Positions 1 through 7,243 of a stretch of 64,000 bases of DNA are shown here, one piece after another. The position numbers and the translations under genes are program-made. The stretch spans positions 1 to 64,000 of the forward strand of contig JBEKIJ010000008.1 in assembly GCA_050011815.1 (NCBI GenBank), read 5' to 3'. This DNA comes from Chersky-840 sp050011815. Its GTDB lineage: Bacteria; Actinomycetota; Acidimicrobiia; Acidimicrobiales; UBA8190. Numbering within the stretch: the stretch's first letter is position 1; each line of letters starts with the position of its first letter. The notes below the pieces were generated by a model. That model worked only from the letters and a program-made list of their open reading frames with translations. It was not told the origin of the DNA and ran no database searches.

Positions 1-405
1 GACGCCATGCGTCGTGTGCCCGACGCACCCAACGGTGTCACCGAGCGCATGATCTTCGAGGCTCTGCAGTGGGCCGGGCACAACGGGGTCGCCGAGCTCT
101 CGCTCAACTTCGTCGCATTCCGGAGCCTCCTGCACGGCCTCGACGTGGCCACGGGGCACGCCCGCACGGCTCGTGCCATCCGGCGGCTCAATCCCGCGGG
201 AGCGCCGACGCTGTTCACCTTCACCGAGAAGTTCCGGCCCCGCTGGGTGCCGCGCTACCTCGCCTACCGATCCCTCACCGACATTCCCGGGTTCGCGCTG
301 GCGACATTGAGCGCCGAGGGGCGCCTCCCTCCTTGGGTGGCGCGCTGGGGCGCCCCCCGCCGACAACAATCCGGAGGTACCCGTGCGTCGTCTCCAAAGC
401 GGTGA
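1..405 (+). CDS. DUF2156 / LPG-synthase C-terminal domain protein (5' truncated)
   Basis: The reading frame is open from the first base of the window, so only the last 134 or so codons are present. The stretch beginning DAMRRVPDAPNGVTE, followed by a segment ending LSLNF, resembles the C-terminal GNAT-like domain (DUF2156) of phosphatidylglycerol lysyltransferases and LysX/MprF relatives, where an Arg-x-x-Pro-x-x-Pro-x-Gly turn precedes a hydrophobic strand. In that family the domain transfers an aminoacyl group from aminoacyl-tRNA to a membrane lipid. The tail after about residue 115 is Arg/Gln/Ser-rich and looks disordered. The last 23 bp overlap the next gene, which suggests translational coupling. 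The membrane part, if any, lies outside the window, so the substrate cannot be judged. Confidence 0.7.
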   Translation, partial: DAMRRVPDAPNGVTERMIFEALQWAGHNGVAELSLNFVAFRSLLHGLDVATGHARTARAIRRLNPAGAPTLFTFTEKFRPRWVPRYLAYRSLTDIPGFALATLSAEGRLPPWVARWGAPRRQQSGGTRASSPKR

Positions 406-817
406 AGGTCTGCGTCGTGAGGCGCGGGGAAGTGAGATGTGGTTCAAGGCCACGGCCGCAGATACCGAAGGCCGGTTCTCCTTGATGGAGAGGACGCTGC
501 CTCCCGGAGGGCGGATGCCTCCTGCCCATCGCCACGTCGGCAACGACGAGGCCTACTTCGTCCTCGACGGCCGCGTGGAGTTCCGCATCGCCGACGACGT
601 GTTCGAGGGATCGTCAGGGACCTTCGTCCTGGTGCCGGCGGGGGAGTCCCACACCTTCGGGAACACCGGGGATGAGGCCGCCCGGCTCCTCGTGTTCCAT
701 GCTCCTGGCCTCGACCGGTACTTCGAGGACCTGGAGCGGCTGTGGGCGGCGCCGACACCGCCCGAACGCCAGGATGAACTGGACCTGATGCGGCGCCACG
801 GCATGGAACCGACATAG
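383..817 (+). CDS. Cupin-domain protein
   Basis: A 144-residue single-domain cupin. The conserved first motif is visible as HRHVGNDEAYFVLDG (about residues 50-64), giving the His-x-His...Glu metal-ligand pattern. The second motif is in the PAGESHTFGNTG segment (about residues 86-97), with the final His ligand. The start is GTG at 383, chosen because GGAGGT sits five bases upstream; this makes the gene overlap the preceding coding region by 23 bp. Cupins of this size bind a metal and act as small dioxygenases, isomerases or ligand sensors. The C-terminal 35 residues (YFEDLERLW...) resemble the helical tail common in quercetinase-like cupins of actinobacteria. The substrate cannot be told from sequence. 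Confidence 0.85.
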   Translation: MRRLQSGEGLRREARGSEMWFKATAADTEGRFSLMERTLPPGGRMPPAHRHVGNDEAYFVLDGRVEFRIADDVFEGSSGTFVLVPAGESHTFGNTGDEAARLLVFHAPGLDRYFEDLERLWAAPTPPERQDELDLMRRHGMEPT

Positions 818-865
818 CTCGACCACCTCGTCGGGGGGTGCCTCCGAGACGCCATACTGCGGCCT

Positions 866-1399
866 GTGCTCATCCGCCCCCGGACCGATGCCGACGTCTC
901 TTCCTGCGAGCGCCTGGCTCGCGAGGTCCACAGCCGCGACGGCTACCCGGCGTACCTACCCGGTGACGACCTGGTGGCCTTCCTCGTCACGCCGGGGGCG
1001 CTCCGGGCCTGGGTGGCCGAAGGGCCCGACGGTGTGGCGGGACATGTGGCGCTGCACCCCCGGAGCTCTGCAGCGGTGATGGCGAGCGCCAGCGAACGTC
1101 TCGGTGCGCCCCCCGAACGACTCGCCGTGGTGGCCCGGCTGCTCGTGGGCCCCGGTGCCCGGGGCCAGGGCATCGGGCGACTGCTCCTCGAGACGGCCTC
1201 GTACGACGCCGTGGCCCGGGGCCTGTGGCCGGTGCTCGACGTGGCCAAGGACCTGCGCAGTGCGATCGCGCTCTACGAGTCGTGTGGTTGGGTGCGCGTG
1301 GGCGAGGTGACGGTTCGCCTTCCCGACGGACGTGACCTCGAGGAGTTCGTCTACGTCGCACCCCCCACCGTCATCGGCGAAGCGCCTAGTGTGGGTTGA
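866..1399 (+). CDS. GNAT family N-acetyltransferase
   Basis: A 177-residue acetyltransferase of the GNAT fold. The acetyl-CoA pyrophosphate-binding motif A is clear: VGPGARGQGIGRLLLE, with the R-x-x-G-x-G core at about residues 97-102. The ALYESCGW segment near residue 137 is the usual beta6/helix end of the fold. The start is GTG at 866; an A-T-rich CATACT element ends 7 bp before it and no Shine-Dalgarno site is present, consistent with leaderless translation. The stop codon overlaps the next start codon (TTGA), so the two genes are probably co-translated. The acceptor substrate is unknown. Confidence 0.88.
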   Translation: MLIRPRTDADVSSCERLAREVHSRDGYPAYLPGDDLVAFLVTPGALRAWVAEGPDGVAGHVALHPRSSAAVMASASERLGAPPERLAVVARLLVGPGARGQGIGRLLLETASYDAVARGLWPVLDVAKDLRSAIALYESCGWVRVGEVTVRLPDGRDLEEFVYVAPPTVIGEAPSVG

Positions 1400-2532
1400 T
1401 CGACGACTCGCAGGAGAGGATCATCGTCGGGCGTCACCTCCGTGAGGAGATCGGCGCCACCCTCCGAGGCGATGTCCTCGAGGTCGGACCGGGCCACGCG
1501 CCTTTCCCCACCGCACCCGATGCACGCGTCACCTACGCCGACCGTTCGGTGCACGGTGGTCGCGATGCGACCTGGCCGGAACTGGTGGGCGAGCCTTGGG
1601 GGCCCGAGGCGCAGATCCATGTGGACCTCGATGTCGAGGGGCTCGGCGTCATCGCCGACGGGTCCTTCGACGTGGTCATCGCCTCTCACCTCATCGAGCA
1701 CCTGGCCAACCCGATCAGGGCGCTGCGCGAATTCCAGCGGGTGCTGCGTCCCGGGGGCCGGTTGGTGCTGGTCGTGCCCGATAGGACCCGCACCTTCGAT
1801 TCGGTCCGCCTTCCCACCGCCTTCTCCCACCTGTTCGACGAGTACGAGCGACAGGTCACCGAGGTCGACGAGGAGCACATCCGGGAATTCTGTGGGGCGA
1901 TCTTCAACCAGCCCCCCATCCACCCCGACGAGGTCCGGGCCTGGCACGACCCCACGCAGCTCGACGAAGAGCGGTTCGAGCTCCATCGCCGCCGCACCAT
2001 CCATGTGCACTGCTGGACGCCCGAGGAGTTCGCCGCCCTCGTCGCCGGCTGTCTGGGCCGGGGGTTGATGTCGTGGGCCCTCACGGACCTGTACTTCTTC
2101 GATGACGACGGCGATCAGCCCGACATCGAGTTCGGGCTCGTGCTGGAGCGACCCCGGGCCCGGGCCGAGCCCGGCGAGCAGAGCGTGGCATTCGTGAGCC
2201 GGTGGGCCGCGGCGGTGCTCGAGGACCGCCACCGCGATCCCCTTCGGCTCGCCGCGCTGCATGCCGCTGTGCTCACCGACCTGGCCGGCTGCGACCAGGT
2301 GCGGCCCATGGCCTCGGTGCTGACCCGGGCTCTCGCCACCGCGGTGGTGACGGCGCGTGCCACCGAGGATGCATTCCAGGACCGACTCACGGCGGCCCGA
2401 GCCGAAGTGCAACGCGTCTCGGAGCGTCTGGGAATCTCCGAGCAGCGCCTGACCGGGATTCTCGGGAGCCGCTCGTACCGCGCCAGCCGCGTCCTGAGTG
2501 GGGCGGTCCGCGTGTTGCGCCGCCGCTCCTAG
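1396..2532 (+). CDS. Class I SAM-dependent methyltransferase
   Basis: A 378-residue protein whose N-terminal half is a methyltransferase-11 type domain. Motif I is VLEVGPGHAPFP (about residues 27-38), followed by the acidic strand DLDVEG and by SHLIEHLANPIRALREF and LRPGGRLVLVVPD, the usual post-motif segments. The region after residue 170 is specific to this protein. The C-terminal end (GSRSYRASRVLSG, then a basic VRVLRRRS) resembles tails of actinobacterial glycan-modifying enzymes, so a sugar or cell-envelope substrate is plausible but not shown. The only in-frame initiator near the beginning is TTG at 1396, overlapping the previous stop by 4 bp; this is a weak start codon and expression may depend on coupling. 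Confidence 0.8.
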   Translation: MIDDSQERIIVGRHLREEIGATLRGDVLEVGPGHAPFPTAPDARVTYADRSVHGGRDATWPELVGEPWGPEAQIHVDLDVEGLGVIADGSFDVVIASHLIEHLANPIRALREFQRVLRPGGRLVLVVPDRTRTFDSVRLPTAFSHLFDEYERQVTEVDEEHIREFCGAIFNQPPIHPDEVRAWHDPTQLDEERFELHRRRTIHVHCWTPEEFAALVAGCLGRGLMSWALTDLYFFDDDGDQPDIEFGLVLERPRARAEPGEQSVAFVSRWAAAVLEDRHRDPLRLAALHAAVLTDLAGCDQVRPMASVLTRALATAVVTARATEDAFQDRLTAARAEVQRVSERLGISEQRLTGILGSRSYRASRVLSGAVRVLRRRS

Positions 2533-2579
2533 ACCCGTCGCCGGGCCGGGAGAGACGCTGTGCCGGGGCCGACCCTCGC

Positions 2580-3419
2580 TCAGACGGTCACGGCGTCGTC
2601 GTGGGCGACAGAGGGATGCGGGACCGTCGAGACGGCCCGGTCCGGGAGCAAGACCGAGAGGCAGGTCACGTCGGCGTCACGCTTCTGGAACTCGCTGATG
2701 TCGACCGGGACCACGAACTCGCTGATGTCGACCGGGACCACCTCGAACCCGAGACCGGCGACGACCGCCGCGCTCGCGCGGCAGTTCGCCGCCATCAGGA
2801 CCCTGTTCTCCCCCAGAAGCACAACGTTCGCTCCGCGTGCTTCGGGAACGGGGTGGAGGTCGGTGAAGAGCTCGGGTTCTGCCACCAGGGGCGGGTAGCC
2901 GATCAACGACCCGTCGGGCAGGGCGCTGAGCGCCGACTTGAGGTGCCGGGTCGGCCCCGTGGGGATGGCGATGATGTTCGCGCCCGTCGGCTTCAAGATG
3001 GCACGGAGTTGTCCGATCCCCTCCGCGTTGCTCGCCCCCCCGTAGCCGACATAGATGTCGTCTCCCACCGTGAGCAGGTCTCCACCTTCGAGGGTGCCGG
3101 GGGCCTCGATCTTGTGGAGCGAGTACCCCAAAGGCTCGATCGACTCCCTGACGCCGAGGGCTTCGAACCGACGGGAGAGGACCGAGGGCCGCGTGAGGAT
3201 CGCCACGTCCTGGTACACAAAGACGAGGTCCTCGATGAAGACGCCCTCGGGGCACGGTGCGGTGAGCGGGACCACGACCGGGTCCCACCCGGCGTTCGTC
3301 ACGGTCTTCACGTAGTTGGTCCACTGCCGATGGGCGCGTTTGAAGTCGACGGGGCCCCGCCCCCCGTCGGGGGCGCCGGTGAGCTTCGGGCTGGGCTCGC
3401 GCACGAGCATCTTGGCCAT
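2580..3419 (-). CDS. ddaH: Dimethylarginine dimethylaminohydrolase / amidinotransferase-superfamily hydrolase
   Basis: A 279-residue member of the guanidine-modifying (arginine deiminase-like) superfamily. Visible active-site landmarks are CPEGVFIED (residues 56-64), GTLEGGDLL (108-116, containing the catalytic-type Glu111), TGPTRHLKS (154-162, His159) and VTCLSV (251-256, nucleophile Cys253). The family hydrolyses N-methylated arginines to citrulline plus methylamines, although close relatives act on other guanidines, so the exact substrate is uncertain. A perfect 27-bp in-frame duplication repeats VVPVDISEF (residues 227-235 and 236-244) nine residues before the nucleophile. The start is ATG at 3419, with no convincing Shine-Dalgarno site. 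The gene is convergent with the methyltransferase and separated from it by 47 bp. Confidence 0.8.
   Translation of the reverse strand: MAKMLVREPSPKLTGAPDGGRGPVDFKRAHRQWTNYVKTVTNAGWDPVVVPLTAPCPEGVFIEDLVFVYQDVAILTRPSVLSRRFEALGVRESIEPLGYSLHKIEAPGTLEGGDLLTVGDDIYVGYGGASNAEGIGQLRAILKPTGANIIAIPTGPTRHLKSALSALPDGSLIGYPPLVAEPELFTDLHPVPEARGANVVLLGENRVLMAANCRASAAVVAGLGFEVVPVDISEFVVPVDISEFQKRDADVTCLSVLLPDRAVSTVPHPSVAHDDAVTV
2688..2741. repeat. Perfect 27-bp tandem duplication inside the DDAH-like gene
   Basis: Bases 2688-2714 and 2715-2741 are identical and directly adjacent. The unit is a multiple of three, so it adds nine residues without breaking the frame. Perfect identity suggests a recent slippage or duplication event. 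Confidence 0.97.
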
Positions 3420-3562
3420 GGGTCAGATCACCCTCTGGAGAGAGGGCCCGTTTCCCCGCGACAGAGCTCTGCGAGACATGGGTCGATTATCGATGGCCAC
3501 CCTCACGACCGGGCCAACTGCCTGTCAACGGTTGGTCAACGGACCAGAAACCGCAGCGGCGC

Positions 3563-4285
3563 TCAGACCAGGGGCCAGGGATAGTGGTGGGTGTCGGGAT
3601 CGGGGACGGGGAACCGCCCGGCCTCGAGCAGCCGGGCGGCGCGCCGGCCCACCGCCTGGACCTCCCGGGCCGAGAGGAGGGGGCGCAGCGTCTCGGGAGG
3701 CTCCTCGGCCACCCGGACCAGGTCGTCGAGGAGCTCGGCGGGGAGGGGCTCTCCGGCGAACTCCCAGATCACGGTGCGCAGCTTGGGCTCGGTGTGGAAG
3801 CACAGGCCGTTGTCGATGGCCCAGATCCTGCCGTCGTCCCCCAAGATGCAGTGCCCGCTCTTGCGGTCCGCGTTGTTGGCCACGATGTCGAAGGCGCAGA
3901 TCACCCGCAACTGCTCGTGATGGTGCTCGTCCTCGACCAGGGTGAAGTGGTGTTGGGAGAAATCGGCGGGGACGAAGAGTTGCAAGGACCCCGGCCCCAG
4001 GGGAGCGTCGACACGCTCCACCGTCTCGGGCACGAGATCCCAACCCAGAGCGCGCGACAACTCGTAGGCGGCGATCTCGCGTCGGTAGATCGCTTCGGGG
4101 AAGTCCCACAGATGACGCTCCCCGCGCCCGGGTTTGTACACCGCACTGGTCGCTTCGTCGCCCGAAGCGCATGTCACGAGGAAGGTGTGGTTCGAGCTCC
4201 ACGGCATGCGGCCGACGACCTCGATGGCGCCTTCGGTCAGGAGCGTCAAGTTGCAGGGGGCCGGTGGCCGTTGGTCCTCGGGCAC
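3563..4285 (-). CDS. SCO1664-family protein (PI3/PI4-kinase-like fold)
   Basis: About 240 residues from the chosen GTG at 4285. Family hallmarks are LLTEGAIEVVGRM near the N terminus, SAVYKPGRGERHLWDFP (kinase-like nucleotide-binding lysine), YRREIAAYELS, and the catalytic-loop-like stretch FDIVANNADRKSGH followed by WAIDNGLCFH (the N-N-x-D-R and D-N-G motifs). These resemble the HipA/PI3K-like kinase fold, but the substrate is unknown in this family. It is the last gene of a minus-strand trio with DUF3090 and the phosphomutase-like gene, the arrangement also found in mycobacteria and streptomycetes. The start is uncertain: a longer frame reaches 4327, and the chosen start overlaps the DUF3090 gene by 40 bp. 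Confidence 0.8.
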   Translation of the reverse strand: MPEDQRPPAPCNLTLLTEGAIEVVGRMPWSSNHTFLVTCASGDEATSAVYKPGRGERHLWDFPEAIYRREIAAYELSRALGWDLVPETVERVDAPLGPGSLQLFVPADFSQHHFTLVEDEHHHEQLRVICAFDIVANNADRKSGHCILGDDGRIWAIDNGLCFHTEPKLRTVIWEFAGEPLPAELLDDLVRVAEEPPETLRPLLSAREVQAVGRRAARLLEAGRFPVPDPDTHHYPWPLV

Positions 4286-4743
4286 TCGTGACCTGAAGGG
4301 TCGAGGGGGCCTCCGCACAACGGGCACGGCGGCCGCCCTGCTTCGACCAGGGTGGTGGCGCGGATGGCGAAAGCAGCCGCCTGGGCGCGGGTGATGGTGA
4401 ACCGCGCCATGTCGCCCTCCTCGTCCTCGGCCACGAGCTCCTCGGCGACGAGGACGATGCGGTCGATGGCGTCGTCGTAGCTCACCCCGAGCGTGCCGAT
4501 CACCCAGTGGGGATCGGCGGGTTCCTCGAGCTCGAGGTTGATGGGAAGGCCCTCGGGCCGATCAAGGTCGGCGAGCAGCCGTCCCAGGTACTCCGCCAGC
4601 ACCGACACTTGCTGTTTCTCGGCTTTCAAGGTGACGACGGTGAGACCGCTGCGACACTGCAGCAGGAAGACGCGCTCTCCCACGGGGCCTTCGGTCCCCA
4701 CCGTGAAGCGGTCGAGGTCACCGAGGTCGAGGGTGGGGCTCAT
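4246..4743 (-). CDS. DUF3090 family protein
   Basis: A 165-residue protein that begins with ATG at 4743, overlapping the upstream phosphomutase-like gene by 4 bp (ATGA). It matches the actinobacterial DUF3090 pattern: an N-terminal DLGDLDRFTVGTEGPVGERVF stretch predicted as beta strands, a middle LKAEKQQVSVLAEYL helix, EDEEGDMARF, and the C-terminal zinc-ribbon-like CPLCGGPLDPSGHEC with three Cys and a His that could bind metal. The function is unknown. Conservation of the three-gene order across actinobacteria implies a shared process with the adjacent kinase-like and phosphomutase-like proteins. Confidence 0.85.
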   Translation of the reverse strand: MSPTLDLGDLDRFTVGTEGPVGERVFLLQCRSGLTVVTLKAEKQQVSVLAEYLGRLLADLDRPEGLPINLELEEPADPHWVIGTLGVSYDDAIDRIVLVAEELVAEDEEGDMARFTITRAQAAAFAIRATTLVEAGRPPCPLCGGPLDPSGHECPRTNGHRPPAT

Positions 4744-5384
4744 GACACCGCCAACTCTGTGAGCGAGGACGTGGAGTTGACACACAGCACGTAGGAGCCG
4801 GACTCGCCCCGCACCAGGGCCGTGACCGAGCACGGGGACACAGCCAGTCTCTGGAACAGGTCGAGAGGGACGCCGGCGGTGGCCGCCACGGCCGCCTTGA
4901 TGGGATCGGCGTGGGACACCGCCACGAAGGTCTCTCCCCGATGTCGATCGGCGAGGAGGTCGAGTGTGGACAGCATGCGCGCCTGCATCTCGATGAACGA
5001 CTCCCCGTCGGGGAACCGGAACGCGCTCGGGAAGGCCTGGACGGTGCGCCACTCCCGCCGACGCCGCAAGGCGCTGAGCTTGGCTCCCGTCCACGCCCCG
5101 AAGTCGCACTCGAGCAGCCCCCGCTCGATCCGCACCCGGAGCCCCAGTCGCCGGGCGATGGGCTTGGCCGTCTCCATGGCCCGCTCGAGCGGCGACGCGT
5201 AGACCGCCACGGGTGCTTTGGTGAGCGCCGCGATGCGCTCGGCGGCCTTGTCGGCCTGGGCTTTGCCCTCGTCGGAGAGGTGCAGGTCGGGGGCCCGCCC
5301 CGGGAGCACCGACCCCGTCGTGGGCGTGCGCCCGTGCCGGACGAGGAGCGCGACGGCAGGGGCCGAATTTCGGCGGGCGGGCAC
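4740..5384 (-). CDS. Histidine phosphatase family protein (MSMEG_4193-type phosphomutase-like)
   Basis: A 214-residue branch-1 histidine phosphatase. The catalytic LVRHGRTP motif lies near residue 13, YASPLERAMETA carries the second conserved Arg, the acidic CDFGAWTG follows, and the second catalytic His is in VAVSHADPIK. The start is taken as GTG at 5384 because a TACGAT -10 element ends eight bases upstream; the open frame continues further into the divergent uracil-DNA glycosylase gene, but that part is not family-like. It is the first gene of the operon with DUF3090 and the SCO1664-family gene. The substrate is not known; 'phosphomutase' is a family label only. Confidence 0.87.
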   Translation of the reverse strand: MPARRNSAPAVALLVRHGRTPTTGSVLPGRAPDLHLSDEGKAQADKAAERIAALTKAPVAVYASPLERAMETAKPIARRLGLRVRIERGLLECDFGAWTGAKLSALRRRREWRTVQAFPSAFRFPDGESFIEMQARMLSTLDLLADRHRGETFVAVSHADPIKAAVAATAGVPLDLFQRLAVSPCSVTALVRGESGSYVLCVNSTSSLTELAVS

Positions 5385-5392
5385 GGCGCGCC

Positions 5393-5402
5393 ATCGTACG
5401 CT
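5393..5402. promoter_or_regulatory. Bidirectional promoter core with two overlapping -10 elements
   Basis: Plus strand TACGCT (5397-5402) ends 7 bp before the GTG of the glycosylase gene. Minus strand TACGAT (complement of 5393-5398) ends 8 bp before the GTG of the phosphatase gene. The two elements share the TpA at 5397-5398, giving an A-N3-TA-N3-T core. Both transcripts would be leaderless. Inferred from sequence only. Confidence 0.6.
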
Positions 5403-5409
5403 GTCGGCC

Positions 5410-6108
5410 GTGGAGGTCTCGCCCCTCGATGAGCTCACCGGCGAGATCACACGCTGTCGGCGCTGCCCCCGGCTCGTGGCCTGGCGCGAGGAGGTGGCGA
5501 CCCAGCGTCGGGCGGCGTTCGCGGATCAGGACTACTGGGGTCGCCCCGTCCCGGGCTTCGGGGACCCCGAGGCCCGGGTGGCGGTGGTGGGGCTGGCGCC
5601 CGCCGCCCACGGGGGGAACCGCACGGGCCGGGTCTTCACCGGCGACCGCTCGGGGGACTGGCTCTTCGCGGCGCTGTGGCGGGCGGGGCTCGCCAACCAG
5701 CCCACCAGCGTGGCCCTCGACGACGGCCTCGAGCTCCGGGGCGCCTACGTCCTCGCCGCGGTGCGCTGCGCCCCGCCCCAGAACAAGCCGACCCCCGACG
5801 AGCGCGACCAATGTCGGCCCTTCCTCCACCGTGAACTGGCGCTGCTGGCGGGCCTACGCGTGCTGGTGGCTCTCGGCCACTTCGCGTACCAGGTGGTGGC
5901 CGACGAGCTCGGCCTCCGCCCGCGACCCAAGTTCGGCCACGGCGTCGAGGCGGTCGCCCCCGACGGGCGCGCCGTGGTGTGCTCGTATCACCCCAGCCAG
6001 CAGAACACCTTCACGGGCCGGCTGACCGAGCCCATGCTCGACGCCGTGTTCGATCGGGCCTGTGTGATCGCCGGCCTCGGCGCCGAGGGCCCGACGTCAG
6101 GCCGGTGA
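5410..6108 (+). CDS. Uracil-DNA glycosylase, family 5 (UdgB type)
   Basis: A 232-residue glycosylase. The family-5 motif A is clear: VGLAPAAHGGNRTGR followed by FTGDRSG, in which the catalytic-region Asp/Asn of families 4 and 1 is replaced by Ala/His. Motif B is the C-terminal CSYHPSQQNTFTGR. Four cysteines that probably hold the [4Fe-4S] cluster are visible in CRRCP near the N terminus and at the conserved CAPPQNKP and QCRPF positions. The enzyme removes uracil and related deaminated bases, a typical need in GC-rich genomes. The start is GTG at 5410, set by the TACGCT element just upstream. The 3' end overlaps the convergent FrhB-like gene by 12 bp. Confidence 0.92.
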   Translation: MEVSPLDELTGEITRCRRCPRLVAWREEVATQRRAAFADQDYWGRPVPGFGDPEARVAVVGLAPAAHGGNRTGRVFTGDRSGDWLFAALWRAGLANQPTSVALDDGLELRGAYVLAAVRCAPPQNKPTPDERDQCRPFLHRELALLAGLRVLVALGHFAYQVVADELGLRPRPKFGHGVEAVAPDGRAVVCSYHPSQQNTFTGRLTEPMLDAVFDRACVIAGLGAEGPTSGR

Positions 6109-7218
6109 GGGAGCCAGGCCGGGGCCCGTCACGGCGGTCTCGGGCCACCGGCGCCGCGACACCCGGGCCAGCTTGCGCAGCAGCTCCAAGGCGCCGGGGT
6201 CGTCGTCTCCGGGGCGGGTCTCGATGGCCCCGTCCGACACCATGCCGGCCAGGATGTCGCGTCCCTGGTCGGTCCGCACGATGGTGAGGGTCCAGTCGTT
6301 GAAGGCACCGATGCCACCGGTGGAGATGTCGGCGTGCTCGGCCGCGAAGTCGGGGCAGCTCTTACAGCCCTCCCGGGTCCAGGCATGGCCCTCTTTGAGC
6401 GGTACCTCGTGGTACCCGCCGTCGCGCGTCCAGATCTGGAACACGCCCTTGATGTTGATCTTCGTGATCTCGGCGCGCTCGAGGCCGTACTTGGCCTCGA
6501 AGAGCTCGGGGAAGATGGCGTCGTCGAAGGTCTTCGAGCACAACAGGCCGATCGACAGGGCGAGGCGCCGGGCCACCTTCCCGGTCTTGCGGGCCTTCAT
6601 CACGGCGGGGATCGAGGCCTGACAGCTCATGCCCACCAGGGCGATGCGCTCGGCGCCGGCCGCGATGGCCTGGGGGTAGGCCAGGGTGTTGGCCGAGTAG
6701 GTGTAGCGGGATCCCGCCGCGGCCAGGACCTCGGCCCGGGTGCGGGCCACGGCGGGGACCGCCTTCCAGGTTCCCTCGCCCTCGAGGGCCGAGACGAGGG
6801 CGGCGTCGATCATGTCGTGCTCGAGCGCCCAGATGAGGATGGCCGACACGAGGCCCCCGTCCTGGCCCGACCCCAGGATCTCGGGGTCGGTGGCCCGGGC
6901 CAGCACGATGTCTCCCGAGATCCCGGCCACCTCGTCGGTCGTCCGCTCGCGCCCGAAGAGGAACGAGTCGATGTCGGTCTCCCAGTTGCGAAAGCGCGGG
7001 CACGCCCGGGTGCACATGGTGCAGCCCTTCACGCCATGGGTGCAGTCGGTGGGCCCGCCGTCCTCGTCGACCTTCCACGGCCGGTAGACCCCGCCCTGGT
7101 CGTCGTACTTCAAGACGTCGTGAGGGCAGGCGATGATGCACCCTGCACAGCCGGTGCACAGCCCGGACGTCACGACTTCTTTGTACAGGTCGGCCCAATG
7201 CGGCTTCTCGGGAGGCAC
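6097..7218 (-). CDS. Coenzyme F420 hydrogenase/dehydrogenase beta-subunit (FrhB) family protein
   Basis: A 373-residue iron-sulfur flavoprotein. The N terminus carries a ferredoxin-like cluster motif CTGCAGCIIACPHD, a second Cys set CTHGVKGCTMCTRACP, then the FrhB core with GSGQDGGLVSAIL, GMSCQASIPAV, LLCSKTF and REGCKSCPDF. FrhB-type proteins move electrons between F420H2 or other donors and iron-sulfur partners through FAD. No hydrogenase or other obvious partner lies nearby, so the acceptor is unknown. GTG at 7218 is preferred over GTG at 7227 because a TACTGT -10 element ends 7 bp before 7218. The gene is divergent from the Fpg/Nei gene with only 25 bp between the two start codons. Confidence 0.87.
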   Translation of the reverse strand: MPPEKPHWADLYKEVVTSGLCTGCAGCIIACPHDVLKYDDQGGVYRPWKVDEDGGPTDCTHGVKGCTMCTRACPRFRNWETDIDSFLFGRERTTDEVAGISGDIVLARATDPEILGSGQDGGLVSAILIWALEHDMIDAALVSALEGEGTWKAVPAVARTRAEVLAAAGSRYTYSANTLAYPQAIAAGAERIALVGMSCQASIPAVMKARKTGKVARRLALSIGLLCSKTFDDAIFPELFEAKYGLERAEITKINIKGVFQIWTRDGGYHEVPLKEGHAWTREGCKSCPDFAAEHADISTGGIGAFNDWTLTIVRTDQGRDILAGMVSDGAIETRPGDDDPGALELLRKLARVSRRRWPETAVTGPGLAPSPA

Positions 7219-7225
7219 GGCGCCC

Positions 7226-7235
7226 ACAGTAGCGT
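7226..7235. promoter_or_regulatory. Bidirectional promoter core with two overlapping -10 elements
   Basis: Plus TAGCGT (7230-7235) ends 8 bp before GTG 7244; minus TACTGT (complement of 7226-7231) ends 7 bp before GTG 7218. They share the TpA at 7230-7231. The intergenic length (25 bp) and layout match the 5393-5402 site. Confidence 0.6.
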
Positions 7236-7243
7236 CGGCGGTC

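Noticed and set aside
3524..3546. Direct repeat GTCAACGG twice and TGGTC/GACCA hairpin after the SCO1664-family gene
   Set aside because: Short, with no U-tract; could be a weak terminator but not enough to call.
4246..5829. Single 527-codon minus-strand frame containing DUF3090 as a fusion protein
   Set aside because: The part before 4743 overlaps the phosphatase and glycosylase genes in shadow frames; DUF3090 has its own ATG overlapping the phosphatase stop.
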